DNA from: an uncultured Eubacteriales bacterium
GTDB lineage: Bacteria > Bacillota > Clostridia > Lachnospirales > Cellulosilyticaceae
Assembly (NCBI GenBank): GCA_900551325.1
Contig: URVM01000009.1
Span: 62,001-126,000 of the forward strand
Length of the DNA: 64,000 nucleotides
Reading direction: 5' to 3'
In this document: piece after piece, positions 9,154-17,142 of the stretch
Layout of the letters: every line of letters begins with the position of its first letter
How positions within the stretch are numbered: the stretch's first letter is position 1
Program-made: the position numbers and the translations under genes
Notes under the pieces: generated by a model
Seen by the model: the letters and a program-made list of their open reading frames with translations, nothing else
Told to the model about the DNA's origin: nothing
Databases searched by the model: none

Positions 9154-9185
9154 AAAGGTTCTTGGCGAGTTGCCAAGAACCTTTT
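9153..9185. terminator. Bidirectional terminator treC / sod
   Basis: A perfect 14-bp stem AAAAGGTTCTTGGC with a 5-nt loop, flanked by A and T runs on both sides, lies between the convergent treC and superoxide dismutase genes. The stem core recurs at 11288-11325. Confidence 0.92.
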
Positions 9186-9205
9186 ACTTTCTATATACTC
9201 AATAT

Positions 9206-9853
9206 TTAATGGTCTTTGCAGCTTGAGTGATGGTAAAGCGTATCTAAATCTTTCTCATAAAGCGTTTCTACAGCTTCCCAATCAAGGGTATTCCATATCT
9301 TATCTACATATTCTATACGTAAATTCTTATAGTCTAAATAATAAGCATGTTCCCAAACATCAATATTTAAAATAGGTATTAAGCCTTCTGGTAACGTTGT
9401 ATCTTGATTTTGCACTTGTCTTACAAATAAACAACCAGCCTTATCTTTCGCAAGTACCCCATAGCCTGAACCAAATTGGTTAACTGCTGCATTATTAAGT
9501 TGAGTTTTTAAAGCTTCTACACTCTCAAACTCTTTTTCAATAGCTTCTAGCAGTTTACCTTCAGGTTGCTTCTTAGGATTTGGAGAAAGAATAGAAAAAT
9601 AAAGGTTATGGTTATATACCCCACCACCATTATTGATAACGCCTTGTCTAATACCTACTGGAATTTTTTCTGGATTAGCTAATAAGTTCTCTAAAGGTTG
9701 ATTCATATCCCATTCTCCCCAAGATTCTAATAAACCATTTAGCTTTTCTACATAGCCTTGTAAATGTTTGCTATAATGTGTTTCAACAGTGGTTGCACTA
9801 ATATAGGGTGCTAAATCATCATACTTATAAGGTAAATCAACTTTTGTATACAT
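9206..9853 (-). CDS. sodA: Superoxide dismutase, Fe/Mn family
   Basis: Cytoplasmic enzyme converting superoxide to oxygen and hydrogen peroxide. From the ATG at 9853 it has 215 residues and shows all four metal ligands: His26 (ETHYSKH), His82 (YNHNLYF), Asp165 and His169 (DVWEHAYYLDY). The N-terminal helical hairpin (1-95) and C-terminal alpha/beta domain have normal lengths. A GTG six codons upstream is open, but AGGAG lies within those codons, correctly spaced for the inner ATG. It is a single gene, convergent with treC. Fe or Mn preference cannot be settled by eye. Presence of the enzyme fits an anaerobe that meets oxygen. Confidence 0.93.
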   Translation of the reverse strand: MYTKVDLPYKYDDLAPYISATTVETHYSKHLQGYVEKLNGLLESWGEWDMNQPLENLLANPEKIPVGIRQGVINNGGGVYNHNLYFSILSPNPKKQPEGKLLEAIEKEFESVEALKTQLNNAAVNQFGSGYGVLAKDKAGCLFVRQVQNQDTTLPEGLIPILNIDVWEHAYYLDYKNLRIEYVDKIWNTLDWEAVETLYEKDLDTLYHHSSCKDH

Positions 9854-9983
9854 AGTATATCTCCTATTCACTTTTTGACTTTAGATTTCTCTAGTATTTA
9901 ATAAGTATGCTCTTTTTATTCCTGATTTTCAAAACTTCCATTTTATGTTAATATTAAAGCATATTCATAAAGGAGTTGTATCT

Positions 9984-11231
9984 ATGGGAATATTAGATTT
10001 TCTAAATACAAAAAAATCAACTAATCAAGCAGAATGTTTAAAACCAACAGATGAAGATAATACATCCCTCCAGTTAAAAGAGGAGTTAAATATCCTTCAT
10101 ACACAAAAAGAAATGCTCACACATACTTGTTCACAACTAGCTATTACATTGAAACAATTAGAAAGTGACATTGAAGATTTAGAAGATAGAAAGGAGCTTC
10201 ACGCTTACGGCATTTGTGAATCACGTTATAACTTTGAAAGTACTATCCTCTATAAAGATAAATTAACCCAAATAAAAAATCAGCTTAAACAGTTAGTCAA
10301 AGATAAAAAAGCGACTAATCATAACTTAGATTGGGTAATGGCTGATGATAAGAAAAAAAGAAATGAATTCATTTCAAATACAATAAAACTTTCATTACGT
10401 ACTTTTAATAGTGAATGTGAAACAATCCTTGCTAAAGCTAAGCATAACAATTTAGAAGCCTCCGAAAAACGTATACGCAAAACTTTTAATGAACTTAATG
10501 CCCTTACTGCTTTACAAGAGGTTTCAATAAGTCAAGAATATCTGGAATTAAAAATAGCCGAACTCTATCTAAAATATGAGTCTGAGGTCAAAAAACAAGA
10601 AGAAAAAGAAGAAGAAAAACTCTTAAAAGAACTTGAAAGTACTAAGAAAAAGCTAGAAAAAGAAGCTTCTCGTTTTAAAAATACTATTAAAGAAATACAT
10701 AGTAAATTAGAAACTGCTAGTGAATCTGAAAAGGTCAAGTTACTTAAAAAATTAGAAGAAACTGAACCTAAACTAAAAAATGCAGAACATAATTATCAAG
10801 AAATTATAAAACGAGAAGAAAGTAATCGGGCAGGTTACATCTATATTCTATCTAATATTGGTTCTTTTGGTGAGGATGTTTATAAAATTGGAATGACTAG
10901 AAAACTAGAACCTACGGAAAGCATCAATGGGCTAAATGATGAATCTGTACCCTTTAATTTTGATATGCACGCCCTGATTTTTTCTGAAGATGCCCTTACT
11001 CTTAAAGAAAATTTACACAAACGTTTTGCTAACAATCAATTGAATAAGGTGAATACTACAAAAGATTTTTTCAAGGTTCCATTAAGTGAAATTGAAGCAT
11101 TTATTGAGGTAGAGTGTGACCAAGATGTAACTTTTATTAAATTAGCCGATGCTGAAGAATATAAAAAATCCTATTTAGCTACCGATACACTTACTGTCAA
11201 CTCTCTCGTATTTGGTTATACCAACAGTTAA
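9984..11231 (+). CDS. DUF4041 / GIY-YIG (MUG113) coiled-coil protein
   Basis: Protein of about 415 residues with an N-terminal GILDFLNTKK segment, a long charged alpha-helical and coiled-coil region (rich in KEEEKLLKELE type repeats, about 40-280) and a C-terminal GIY-YIG fold: GYIYILSN, VYKIGMTRK and a downstream KENLHKRF helix. This combination is known as DUF4041 plus the T5orf172/MUG113 nuclease-like domain, frequent in phages and mobile regions. Biochemical function is not established. The start at 9984 is chosen because AAGGAG lies about 9 nt upstream; the frame is open 13 codons further. It is monocistronic, ended by a strong terminator shared with the next convergent gene. Confidence 0.75.
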   Translation: MGILDFLNTKKSTNQAECLKPTDEDNTSLQLKEELNILHTQKEMLTHTCSQLAITLKQLESDIEDLEDRKELHAYGICESRYNFESTILYKDKLTQIKNQLKQLVKDKKATNHNLDWVMADDKKKRNEFISNTIKLSLRTFNSECETILAKAKHNNLEASEKRIRKTFNELNALTALQEVSISQEYLELKIAELYLKYESEVKKQEEKEEEKLLKELESTKKKLEKEASRFKNTIKEIHSKLETASESEKVKLLKKLEETEPKLKNAEHNYQEIIKREESNRAGYIYILSNIGSFGEDVYKIGMTRKLEPTESINGLNDESVPFNFDMHALIFSEDALTLKENLHKRFANNQLNKVNTTKDFFKVPLSEIEAFIEVECDQDVTFIKLADAEEYKKSYLATDTLTVNSLVFGYTNS

Positions 11232-11287
11232 TATAAAAAGCATGATCATTTACCAGTGGTCATATAAAATCACTATTGTATGAAAGT

Positions 11288-11325
11288 AAATAAAGGTTCT
11301 TGGCATAAGCCAAGAACCTTTATTT
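11288..11325. terminator. Bidirectional terminator, same family as 9153-9185
   Basis: A perfect 17-bp stem (AAATAAAGGTTCTTGGC) with loop ATAA. It shares the 13-base arm AAAGGTTCTTGGC with the treC terminator. The stop codon of the convergent 101-residue gene lies inside the 3' arm. Confidence 0.9.
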
Positions 11326-11625
11326 ATAATAACCGTACTCACAAAGTACTTCATAACAGCTATTTACTTCTTCATCGGTAAAGAGTGAACCAAATTGACC
11401 TTTAACAATAGTTGCTTCCATTGTAAGATCTATACGTCCAGCTTCTTGTAGCTTTTCAAAGCCATCTGAAAGTCTACCTTTACGAAGTATTTCTTTTGCA
11501 GTTTTTACACCACCAAACTTCTCTATAGTTTGTAAAAAACGTGTTGGGTTGTAACCACATTCCTTCCTAGCTATTTCACAATTTTCAATAAGTACTTTAT
11601 CAAATTCTTTTTCTATAGATGTCAT
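11320..11625 (-). CDS. Conserved small protein of unknown function
   Basis: A 101-residue soluble, acidic protein. The segment NPTRFLQTIEKFGGVKTAKE followed by LSDGFEKLQEAGRIDLTME and a final FTDEEVNSCYEVL helix resembles a small helical module found alone or fused to nucleases and AAA proteins in Firmicutes and Proteobacteria. No catalytic residues are apparent. It is convergent with the DUF4041/GIY-YIG gene and ends inside the shared terminator. Function unknown. Confidence 0.75.
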   Translation of the reverse strand: MTSIEKEFDKVLIENCEIARKECGYNPTRFLQTIEKFGGVKTAKEILRKGRLSDGFEKLQEAGRIDLTMEATIVKGQFGSLFTDEEVNSCYEVLCEYGYYK

Positions 11626-12063
11626 TTATCTACCTCACTATTACATTATGGCTTCATTATACTATAGTATACCCACTCTATCAATCTCTAGCATTCTATC
11701 CTTTTTTCTTCTTAATAATATTTTCCTATACGAATTAAAATACTTACCTAAATAGCTAAAACTCTTACTTCTAATTAAAGATCTGAAGGTGTACCAGTGA
11801 TTAAAATATTGACTGCAGAAGATGAAGAAGCTTTTTTTATTTAAACAAAGATATTTGACTTATTATGGAAAAGACAGTATTTCTCTTTACACTATCTTTT
11901 AACCTGGTGTAATATTGAAATTGGTATATGGTAATTTTATAGCCTATATAAGGAGAAATTTAATAAAATATATAAAATTACACGTATATGGTACAGTTTT
12001 GATGAAAACAAGATACAAACTTTAGTTACCCTATACTCAGAAATTTTGACATAGGAGAAAGCA
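11626..12063. other. Intergenic region upstream of the carboxypeptidase
   Basis: No convincing gene is present. It contains the leader of the next gene (AGGAGAAAGC before the ATG at 12064) and a short open stretch near 11795-11843 ending in a stop, too short to identify. Confidence 0.5.
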
Positions 12064-12993
12064 ATGACTAGAACAAGACATAAAAAACGCGCAGGAAAAA
12101 ATAAGAATAAATATTATATCTTAGGATTAACCATAATATTACTATGTGGTGGTATAACAGTAAGCATCTATAGTCGTACATCAGAAAATGAAATCACTTC
12201 TACAAATAGTCCTACAATCAAAGAAAACCTAGAACTAGGACTACAACCTGATTTAGATCCTGAACTAACTCCTGAGGTTCCAATATATTATTATGAAAAT
12301 GATAAAGAAGACCGTTATTTGGCATATGAGTTACTACATCCAGAAATGGAGAAAGATGAGATTATATGGAGAGTCAATGCTGGTATTGATCAGCCTCATT
12401 ATACACTGATAAATGAAATAAGTAATACCCAAGATGAAATCCTTTTAGTAAATAAATATAATAAACTACCTGATGATTTCGTACCAGAACAATTAGTACC
12501 ATTAAGTTCAGGTCCACTTGTCACACCAGCAACTAAAGAAGCTTATGAGCAAATGGTTAAAGATGCAAGAAATGAAGGATATACTATAAGAGGTGCATCT
12601 GCTTACCGTAGTATTTCCTATCAGAAAGATGTCTATAATCGCTACCTTAATCAAGATCCCCAAGAAGTTGTAGACACATATAGTGCTAGACCAGGATTTA
12701 GTGAGCATCATACTGGTAGAACAATTGATTTAGATAATATTTCAAGTTCAATGGATGACTTTGAAGATACAAAAGAAGCTAAATGGATAACTGAAAACGC
12801 TTATAAATACGGTTTCATTGTAAGATATCCTAAAAATTGTGAAGATATAACAGGTTATATGTATGAACCATGGCATATTACATATGTGGGCACTAAAATA
12901 GCCAACGAGATGAAAACATTTGGAATAGAAACCTTAGAAGAATATTGGGTAAAATATGTGGACCACTCCCCTATCATCTCAATAGAATCATAA
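12064..12993 (+). CDS. M15 family D-alanyl-D-alanine carboxypeptidase (VanY/DacB-like)
   Basis: Membrane-anchored zinc peptidase trimming the terminal D-Ala of peptidoglycan stem peptides. The 309-residue protein has a basic cytoplasmic N-terminus, one membrane helix (about 17-36), a Pro/Glu-rich spacer and an M15B domain (about 130-300). The zinc motif is present as SEHHTGRTIDLD (His215, Asp222) with the downstream EPWHITYVG (His271). YRSISYQKDVYN is also typical of VanY/YodJ enzymes. It stands alone, with no vanS/vanR or ligase genes nearby, so it is more likely a housekeeping cell-wall enzyme than a glycopeptide resistance gene. A strong terminator follows. Confidence 0.9.
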   Translation: MTRTRHKKRAGKNKNKYYILGLTIILLCGGITVSIYSRTSENEITSTNSPTIKENLELGLQPDLDPELTPEVPIYYYENDKEDRYLAYELLHPEMEKDEIIWRVNAGIDQPHYTLINEISNTQDEILLVNKYNKLPDDFVPEQLVPLSSGPLVTPATKEAYEQMVKDARNEGYTIRGASAYRSISYQKDVYNRYLNQDPQEVVDTYSARPGFSEHHTGRTIDLDNISSSMDDFEDTKEAKWITENAYKYGFIVRYPKNCEDITGYMYEPWHITYVGTKIANEMKTFGIETLEEYWVKYVDHSPIISIES

Positions 12994-13031
12994 ATGAATA
13001 CACAAGTTTATAGTCAAAATTTATAATAATA

Positions 13032-13073
13032 AAAAATGGAAGTGATAGAACTTAAAGTCTCACTTCCATTTTT
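13032..13073. terminator. Terminator after the carboxypeptidase
   Basis: A 14-bp perfect stem AAAAATGGAAGTGA with a 14-nt loop, with A/T tracts on both sides, so it can serve both the carboxypeptidase and the convergent 49-residue gene. Confidence 0.88.
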
Positions 13074-13103
13074 AAGTACAGTATATAGTTAACTTCTTCC
13101 TTA

Positions 13104-13253
13104 CTATTTCAAAAGCATTAAAATAAAAATAAATATAAATAGACCTAAAATGACTTGCCCCAAATAAAATAAAAGTTTAACTGTCGATTTTAATAACTTG
13201 AGCATAATTAGAAAGATTAGGCCTATTATAAGTAGAGCTAGTAGAATATCCAT
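13104..13253 (-). CDS. Small hydrophobic membrane protein (49 aa)
   Basis: An ATG at 13253 preceded by AGGAGG opens a 49-codon frame ending in TAG. The product is almost wholly hydrophobic with two predicted membrane helices (MDILLALLIIGLIFLIMLKL and the C-terminal half ending ILMLLK) separated by a short KSTVK basic turn. The ribosome binding site is better than in most larger genes here, which argues that it is real. It lies between the carboxypeptidase terminator and the amidohydrolase gene. Function unknown. Confidence 0.6.
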   Translation of the reverse strand: MDILLALLIIGLIFLIMLKLLKSTVKLLFYLGQVILGLFIFIFILMLLK

Positions 13254-13354
13254 GCCCTCCTAATCTCCTTTTAAACTTATATACTTTAGTATATGCAAAT
13301 GAAGGATAAGAAGGGCTTGTTATTTTACATTTTTTGACTTCAAAATTCTAATTT

Positions 13355-14524
13355 TTATGCTGTATGTATAGGATTTTTATAAACTACTTTTCCATCGATA
13401 AAGGTATAAAGGGTATCTGTGAAAGTTTCCATTGGATTGCCTGTAAAAATAGCAATGTCTGCATCTTTACCTACTTCTAAACTTCCAACACGGTCCTCTA
13501 CTCCACAAATTTTTGCTGCATTAATGGTAATGGCTTTAAGCCCTTCTTCTATGCCTAATCCTTCTTTAGCTGCAAAGCCTGCACATTTACTTAAATATTG
13601 TACAGGAACAACAGGATGGTCAGTTGTAATGGCAACTAATGTCCCTGCATTATGTAAAACACCTGGTGTTTTGAAAGTTTTATTTTGTACCTCAATTTTA
13701 CTTCTATGTGTTAAAGTAGGTCCAATAATAGCTGGATAAGAAGATGTAGCTACATATTCTGGAATGAAATGGCCTTCGCTACAGTGGTCAAGTGTCATAT
13801 GTAGGTCAAACTCTTTCCCTATACGAATAGCTGTTAAAATATCATCACTACGATGAGCATGAGCCTTTAGAGGGATTTCTTTATTAAGAACTGGAAGCCA
13901 AGCTTCTTGTTTAAAGTCTGCTTCAAAGTTTTCTCCTTTTGCTAATGCCTTTTCCTTTTTCTCCTTATATTGAACTGCCTTTGTAAGTGCCTCGCGTAAA
14001 AGAGCTGCTGTAGCCATACGTGTAGATGGCATCTTTCCTTTGCTATTATAAACACGCTTTGGATTTTCCCCAAAGGCAATTTTCATAGCTGCTGGTGCCT
14101 TAACAATCATATCATCCATGCTCTTACCCTTTGTCTTCATAAAGACAAATTGACCACCTACTACATTGGCACTACCAGGCCCTGTCATAACAGAAGTTAC
14201 GCCAGCTTCTACTGCATCATTAAAAGCTGTATCCATAGGATTAATAGCATCTATAGCACGTAACTGTGGGGTAATAGGGTCTGTCATTTCATTTGTATCA
14301 TTACCCTCAAACCCTTTATCCTCTTCCATAATACCAATATGACAATGAGCCTCGATAATCCCTGGCATTACCCAAGCACCATCTGCATCTATAATTTCCA
14401 TCTCTTCAGTTTCTACGATATTTTCCTCAATTGCTTTAATCTTTCCGTCCTCTATAAGAACACAACCCTTTTCATAAGTTGTTCCTGCCATAGTTAATAC
14501 TTTACCATTTTTAATAAGTAACAT
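13355..14524 (-). CDS. Amidohydrolase (imidazolonepropionase-like), copy 1
   Basis: Cytoplasmic metal-dependent amidohydrolase of 389 residues. It begins with the beta-sandwich segment (MLLIKNGKVLTM), then the metal motif PGIIEAHCHIG (about 54-64), HAHRSDD, TLDHCSEGH, the ITTDHPVVP aspartate loop and a C-terminal sandwich ending VGKDADIAIFTGNP. The family includes dipeptidases and cyclic amidases; the substrate cannot be assigned. It is the downstream copy of a tandem pair, 60 bp from its paralogue. A 641-bp internal block is identical to copy 2 while both flanks differ. Its own ribosome binding site (AAGGAGG) indicates separate translation. Confidence 0.88.
   Translation of the reverse strand: MLLIKNGKVLTMAGTTYEKGCVLIEDGKIKAIEENIVETEEMEIIDADGAWVMPGIIEAHCHIGIMEEDKGFEGNDTNEMTDPITPQLRAIDAINPMDTAFNDAVEAGVTSVMTGPGSANVVGGQFVFMKTKGKSMDDMIVKAPAAMKIAFGENPKRVYNSKGKMPSTRMATAALLREALTKAVQYKEKKEKALAKGENFEADFKQEAWLPVLNKEIPLKAHAHRSDDILTAIRIGKEFDLHMTLDHCSEGHFIPEYVATSSYPAIIGPTLTHRSKIEVQNKTFKTPGVLHNAGTLVAITTDHPVVPVQYLSKCAGFAAKEGLGIEEGLKAITINAAKICGVEDRVGSLEVGKDADIAIFTGNPMETFTDTLYTFIDGKVVYKNPIHTA
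13599..14239. repeat. 641-bp identical block, member 1 (in amidohydrolase copy 1)
   Basis: Aligned by eye at an offset of 1239 bp with 14838-15478, this stretch shows no mismatch. The first differences are at 13598/14837 and 14240/15479, and the flanking gene parts diverge clearly. This is the signature of recent gene conversion between tandem copies. Confidence 0.88.
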
Positions 14525-14584
14525 AGCTGCCTCCTTGAGTTACATTTTCTAAAATTATTTAAACTATATTTAATTATAGTACAA

Positions 14585-15763
14585 TTAATGATACCTATCA
14601 ATCTTAGCAAGGTTTTTATAAACAATTTTCCCATCAATAATTGTATAAAGTGTATCTGTAAAAATGTCCATTGGATTGCCTGTAAAAATTACAATATCTG
14701 CATCTTTACCTACTTCTAAACTCCCAACACGGTCATCTACACCACATATTTTTGCTGCATTGATGGTAATGGCTTTAAGTCCTTCTTCTATGCCTAAACC
14801 TTCCTTAGCTGCAAAGCCTGCACATTTACTTAAATACTGTACAGGAACAACAGGATGGTCAGTTGTAATGGCAACTAATGTCCCTGCATTATGTAAAACA
14901 CCTGGTGTTTTGAAAGTTTTATTTTGTACCTCAATTTTACTTCTATGTGTTAAAGTAGGTCCAATAATAGCTGGATAAGAAGATGTAGCTACATATTCTG
15001 GAATGAAATGGCCTTCGCTACAGTGGTCAAGTGTCATATGTAGGTCAAACTCTTTCCCTATACGAATAGCTGTTAAAATATCATCACTACGATGAGCATG
15101 AGCCTTTAGAGGGATTTCTTTATTAAGAACTGGAAGCCAAGCTTCTTGTTTAAAGTCTGCTTCAAAGTTTTCTCCTTTTGCTAATGCCTTTTCCTTTTTC
15201 TCCTTATATTGAACTGCCTTTGTAAGTGCCTCGCGTAAAAGAGCTGCTGTAGCCATACGTGTAGATGGCATCTTTCCTTTGCTATTATAAACACGCTTTG
15301 GATTTTCCCCAAAGGCAATTTTCATAGCTGCTGGTGCCTTAACAATCATATCATCCATGCTCTTACCCTTTGTCTTCATAAAGACAAATTGACCACCTAC
15401 TACATTGGCACTACCAGGCCCTGTCATAACAGAAGTTACGCCAGCTTCTACTGCATCATTAAAAGCTGTATCCATAGGGTTAATGGCATCTATAGCTCTT
15501 AGTTGTGGTGTAATAGGTTCTGTAGCTTCATTTGTATCATTCCCCTCAGTACCTTTATCTGCTTCTTCGATCCCAATATGACAGTGTGCCTCAATGATTC
15601 CTGGCATCACCCAAGTACCATCAGCGTCAATAATCTCCATATCTTCTGTTTCTACAATATTTTCTTCAACTGCTTTAATTTTACCATCTGCTATAAGTAC
15701 ACAACCTTTTTCATAAGTTGGACCTGACATTGTTAATACCCTACCATTTTTAATAAGTAACAT
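14585..15763 (-). CDS. Amidohydrolase (imidazolonepropionase-like), copy 2
   Basis: Paralogue of the following gene with the same motifs (HCHIG, HAHRSDD, TLDHCSEGH, ITTDHPVVP). From the ATG at 15763 it is 392 residues; this start has GAGGAGG upstream, while the open frame reaching 15802 has none. Residues about 95-310 are identical to copy 1, but the N-terminal 90 residues (EEADKGTEGNDTNEATEP against MEEDKGFEGNDTNEMTDP) and the C-terminus differ. Complete catalytic motifs in both copies suggest that both are active. The pair is probably co-transcribed. Substrate unknown; a role in peptide or cyclic amide catabolism is only a family-level guess. Confidence 0.88.
   Translation of the reverse strand: MLLIKNGRVLTMSGPTYEKGCVLIADGKIKAVEENIVETEDMEIIDADGTWVMPGIIEAHCHIGIEEADKGTEGNDTNEATEPITPQLRAIDAINPMDTAFNDAVEAGVTSVMTGPGSANVVGGQFVFMKTKGKSMDDMIVKAPAAMKIAFGENPKRVYNSKGKMPSTRMATAALLREALTKAVQYKEKKEKALAKGENFEADFKQEAWLPVLNKEIPLKAHAHRSDDILTAIRIGKEFDLHMTLDHCSEGHFIPEYVATSSYPAIIGPTLTHRSKIEVQNKTFKTPGVLHNAGTLVAITTDHPVVPVQYLSKCAGFAAKEGLGIEEGLKAITINAAKICGVDDRVGSLEVGKDADIVIFTGNPMDIFTDTLYTIIDGKIVYKNLAKIDRYH
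14838..15478. repeat. 641-bp identical block, member 2 (in amidohydrolase copy 2)
   Basis: Partner of 13599-14239 in direct orientation; see that entry. Recombination between the two would delete 1239 bp and leave a single hybrid gene. Confidence 0.88.
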
Positions 15764-15840
15764 AATTGCCTCCTCAGGCTTTAGTTTACTAGAACAATTC
15801 AAATCCCCTTTCCCTCATTAAAGTTATAGCAGTCATCATC

Positions 15841-16230
15841 TTATTTACTATCTTCTACGATAATTTTCCCTCTACTTCTTTCAACTATCTCATCAATTGC
15901 CTTAAATAGTATTTCTCTTTCTAAAGGTTTATTAAAAGGTACATTAACACAACCTTTGCCTTTTCCAGCCTTACTTAATTTTTCCTTTAACTCACTTATA
16001 TATGCAAAATCCATAGAGTGTAATGAAAAATGAGCTTTACCAAATCCAAAAGCAATATAATTTCGTTCCTTGCCACTGCCAAGCTTATAAGTCGGCATCT
16101 TAAAAGATATAACCTCTTCTAATTCTGGGTAGTTCTCACGCATATACTGAACAAAAACCATAGTCCACTCTTTTGCGTCCCCTTCAAGTCCAGCTACATA
16201 GTTATCTACTTCTTTATATTTACTTGTCAT
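15841..16230 (-). CDS. DUF1801 domain protein (YdhG-like)
   Basis: A 129-residue soluble protein of the DUF1801/YdhG fold. Typical segments are YVAGLEGDAKEWTMVFVQYM, EEVISFKMPTYKLG, NYIAFGFGKAHFSLH and a C-terminal LFKAIDEIVERS helix. Relatives include the iron-binding Fra/YdhG proteins of Bacillus, but metal binding is not proven for this branch. The start at 16230 is preferred since GGAG lies 7 nt upstream; a TTG four codons earlier would overlap that site. It is monocistronic. Function uncertain. Confidence 0.78.
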   Translation of the reverse strand: MTSKYKEVDNYVAGLEGDAKEWTMVFVQYMRENYPELEEVISFKMPTYKLGSGKERNYIAFGFGKAHFSLHSMDFAYISELKEKLSKAGKGKGCVNVPFNKPLEREILFKAIDEIVERSRGKIIVEDSK

Positions 16231-16313
16231 ATGTTTCTCCAATCTATAAAGTTTTTTATTCTATTATACATTAAGTTTTATCCTTTAAGTCAAAATAAAA
16301 GAAAACTAAAAAA

Positions 16314-16364
16314 GACTTAATACACTTGGTAACATGCTAAAATGCTTACTCTTTGTATTAAGTC
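16314..16364 (-). terminator. Terminator of the 174-residue gene
   Basis: A 10-bp stem GACTTAATAC / GTATTAAGTC with a 31-nt loop, followed by TTTTTT on the minus strand. Confidence 0.75.
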
Positions 16365-16393
16365 CCTTTATTTAGTTATGGTCTAGTTATCAT

Positions 16394-16918
16394 TTAATTA
16401 TGTTTTACCAAATTGTCACTTTGGCTATCTTCTTTCACATCTTCAGAAGAACTTTCATAAACCTCAGGTAAGTCATAATATACAGTAGTCGTATTTGTTT
16501 CTTCCTTAGCTGTATTGTTGGATTGTGTACAACCTGAATTACTGGTATTTTCCGTATAAGATGTGTCCTGGGCATATGTTCTATCTTGGGTATATGGTGT
16601 ATCTTGGGTATATGGTGTGTCTTGAGTATTAGCGTCTGGTTTTCTCTTAAGTTCTTCCATAATTTCACTACTTAGTTCTGTCACTTTATCTGTTACTATA
16701 TCTGCCACATTTCCAAGTACATCCCCTGCACCTTTACCTACCATCTCAAGTAGATCTCCTGTTGCTTCACCTGCTTTTTTGGTAGCTCCAGCTAGTTCAT
16801 GAGCGTTAAGTTCTTCTGCCACATTTCCAACAAGATCTGCTGAACCCTTTACAAGGCATTTTGATACTTCACCTAATAAACTTCCTGTCCCCTTTAAAAA
16901 GTTTCCTACTATACTCAT
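16394..16918 (-). CDS. Unrecognised protein with amphipathic helices and short tandem repeats
   Basis: A 174-residue protein with AAGGAGG upstream of its ATG. Residues 1-90 form regular amphipathic helices rich in Gly, Ala and Val (GNFLKGTGSLLGEVSK, LLEMVGKGAGDVLGNVADIV). Residues about 95-128 carry a degenerate six-residue tandem repeat of the type YTQDTP (five units with variants such as RTYAQD and TSYTEN). A Ser/Thr/Asn/Glu-rich tail follows. No signal peptide or known domain is seen. The repeat is a likely site of copy-number variation. Function unknown; association with a membrane or surface structure is possible from the amphipathic half. Confidence 0.65.
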   Translation of the reverse strand: MSIVGNFLKGTGSLLGEVSKCLVKGSADLVGNVAEELNAHELAGATKKAGEATGDLLEMVGKGAGDVLGNVADIVTDKVTELSSEIMEELKRKPDANTQDTPYTQDTPYTQDRTYAQDTSYTENTSNSGCTQSNNTAKEETNTTTVYYDLPEVYESSSEDVKEDSQSDNLVKHN

Positions 16919-17084
16919 CTTGTATGCCTCCTTACAACTTTACTATTCATAAGTTTTATAAATATTTACCTCACTATTACCTTAAATCCTACACCTACTA
17001 AGGGTAAAAAGCAAATGAAAACTTCACGTGTTCTATACACTTATCATTATGCCCAAAGTAGTTGGTTTCATAAACACAAATTAC

Positions 17085-17121
17085 AAATAGCCAGTCTTCT
17101 CTTCATGAAGACTGGCTATTT
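17085..17121 (-). terminator. Terminator of the surface glycanase gene
   Basis: A perfect 15-bp stem AAATAGCCAGTCTTC / GAAGACTGGCTATTT with a 7-nt loop, 22 bp after the stop of the 1904-residue enzyme. Confidence 0.9.
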
Positions 17122-17142
17122 TGAGCAATTCATTTAATACTT

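Noticed and set aside
11795..11843. Short stretch reading VIKILTAEDEE, similar to a response regulator start
   Set aside because: Only about 20 codons before a stop, with an upstream stop as well; too short to call.
12064..12993. Glycopeptide resistance (van) locus
   Set aside because: Only a VanY-like carboxypeptidase is present; no ligase, VanX, VanH or VanRS genes lie nearby.
13419..13739. 106-codon frame antisense to amidohydrolase copy 1, repeated at 14664-14978 in copy 2
   Set aside because: Lies fully opposite strong catalytic coding sequence; its recurrence follows from the duplication and conversion of the sense gene.
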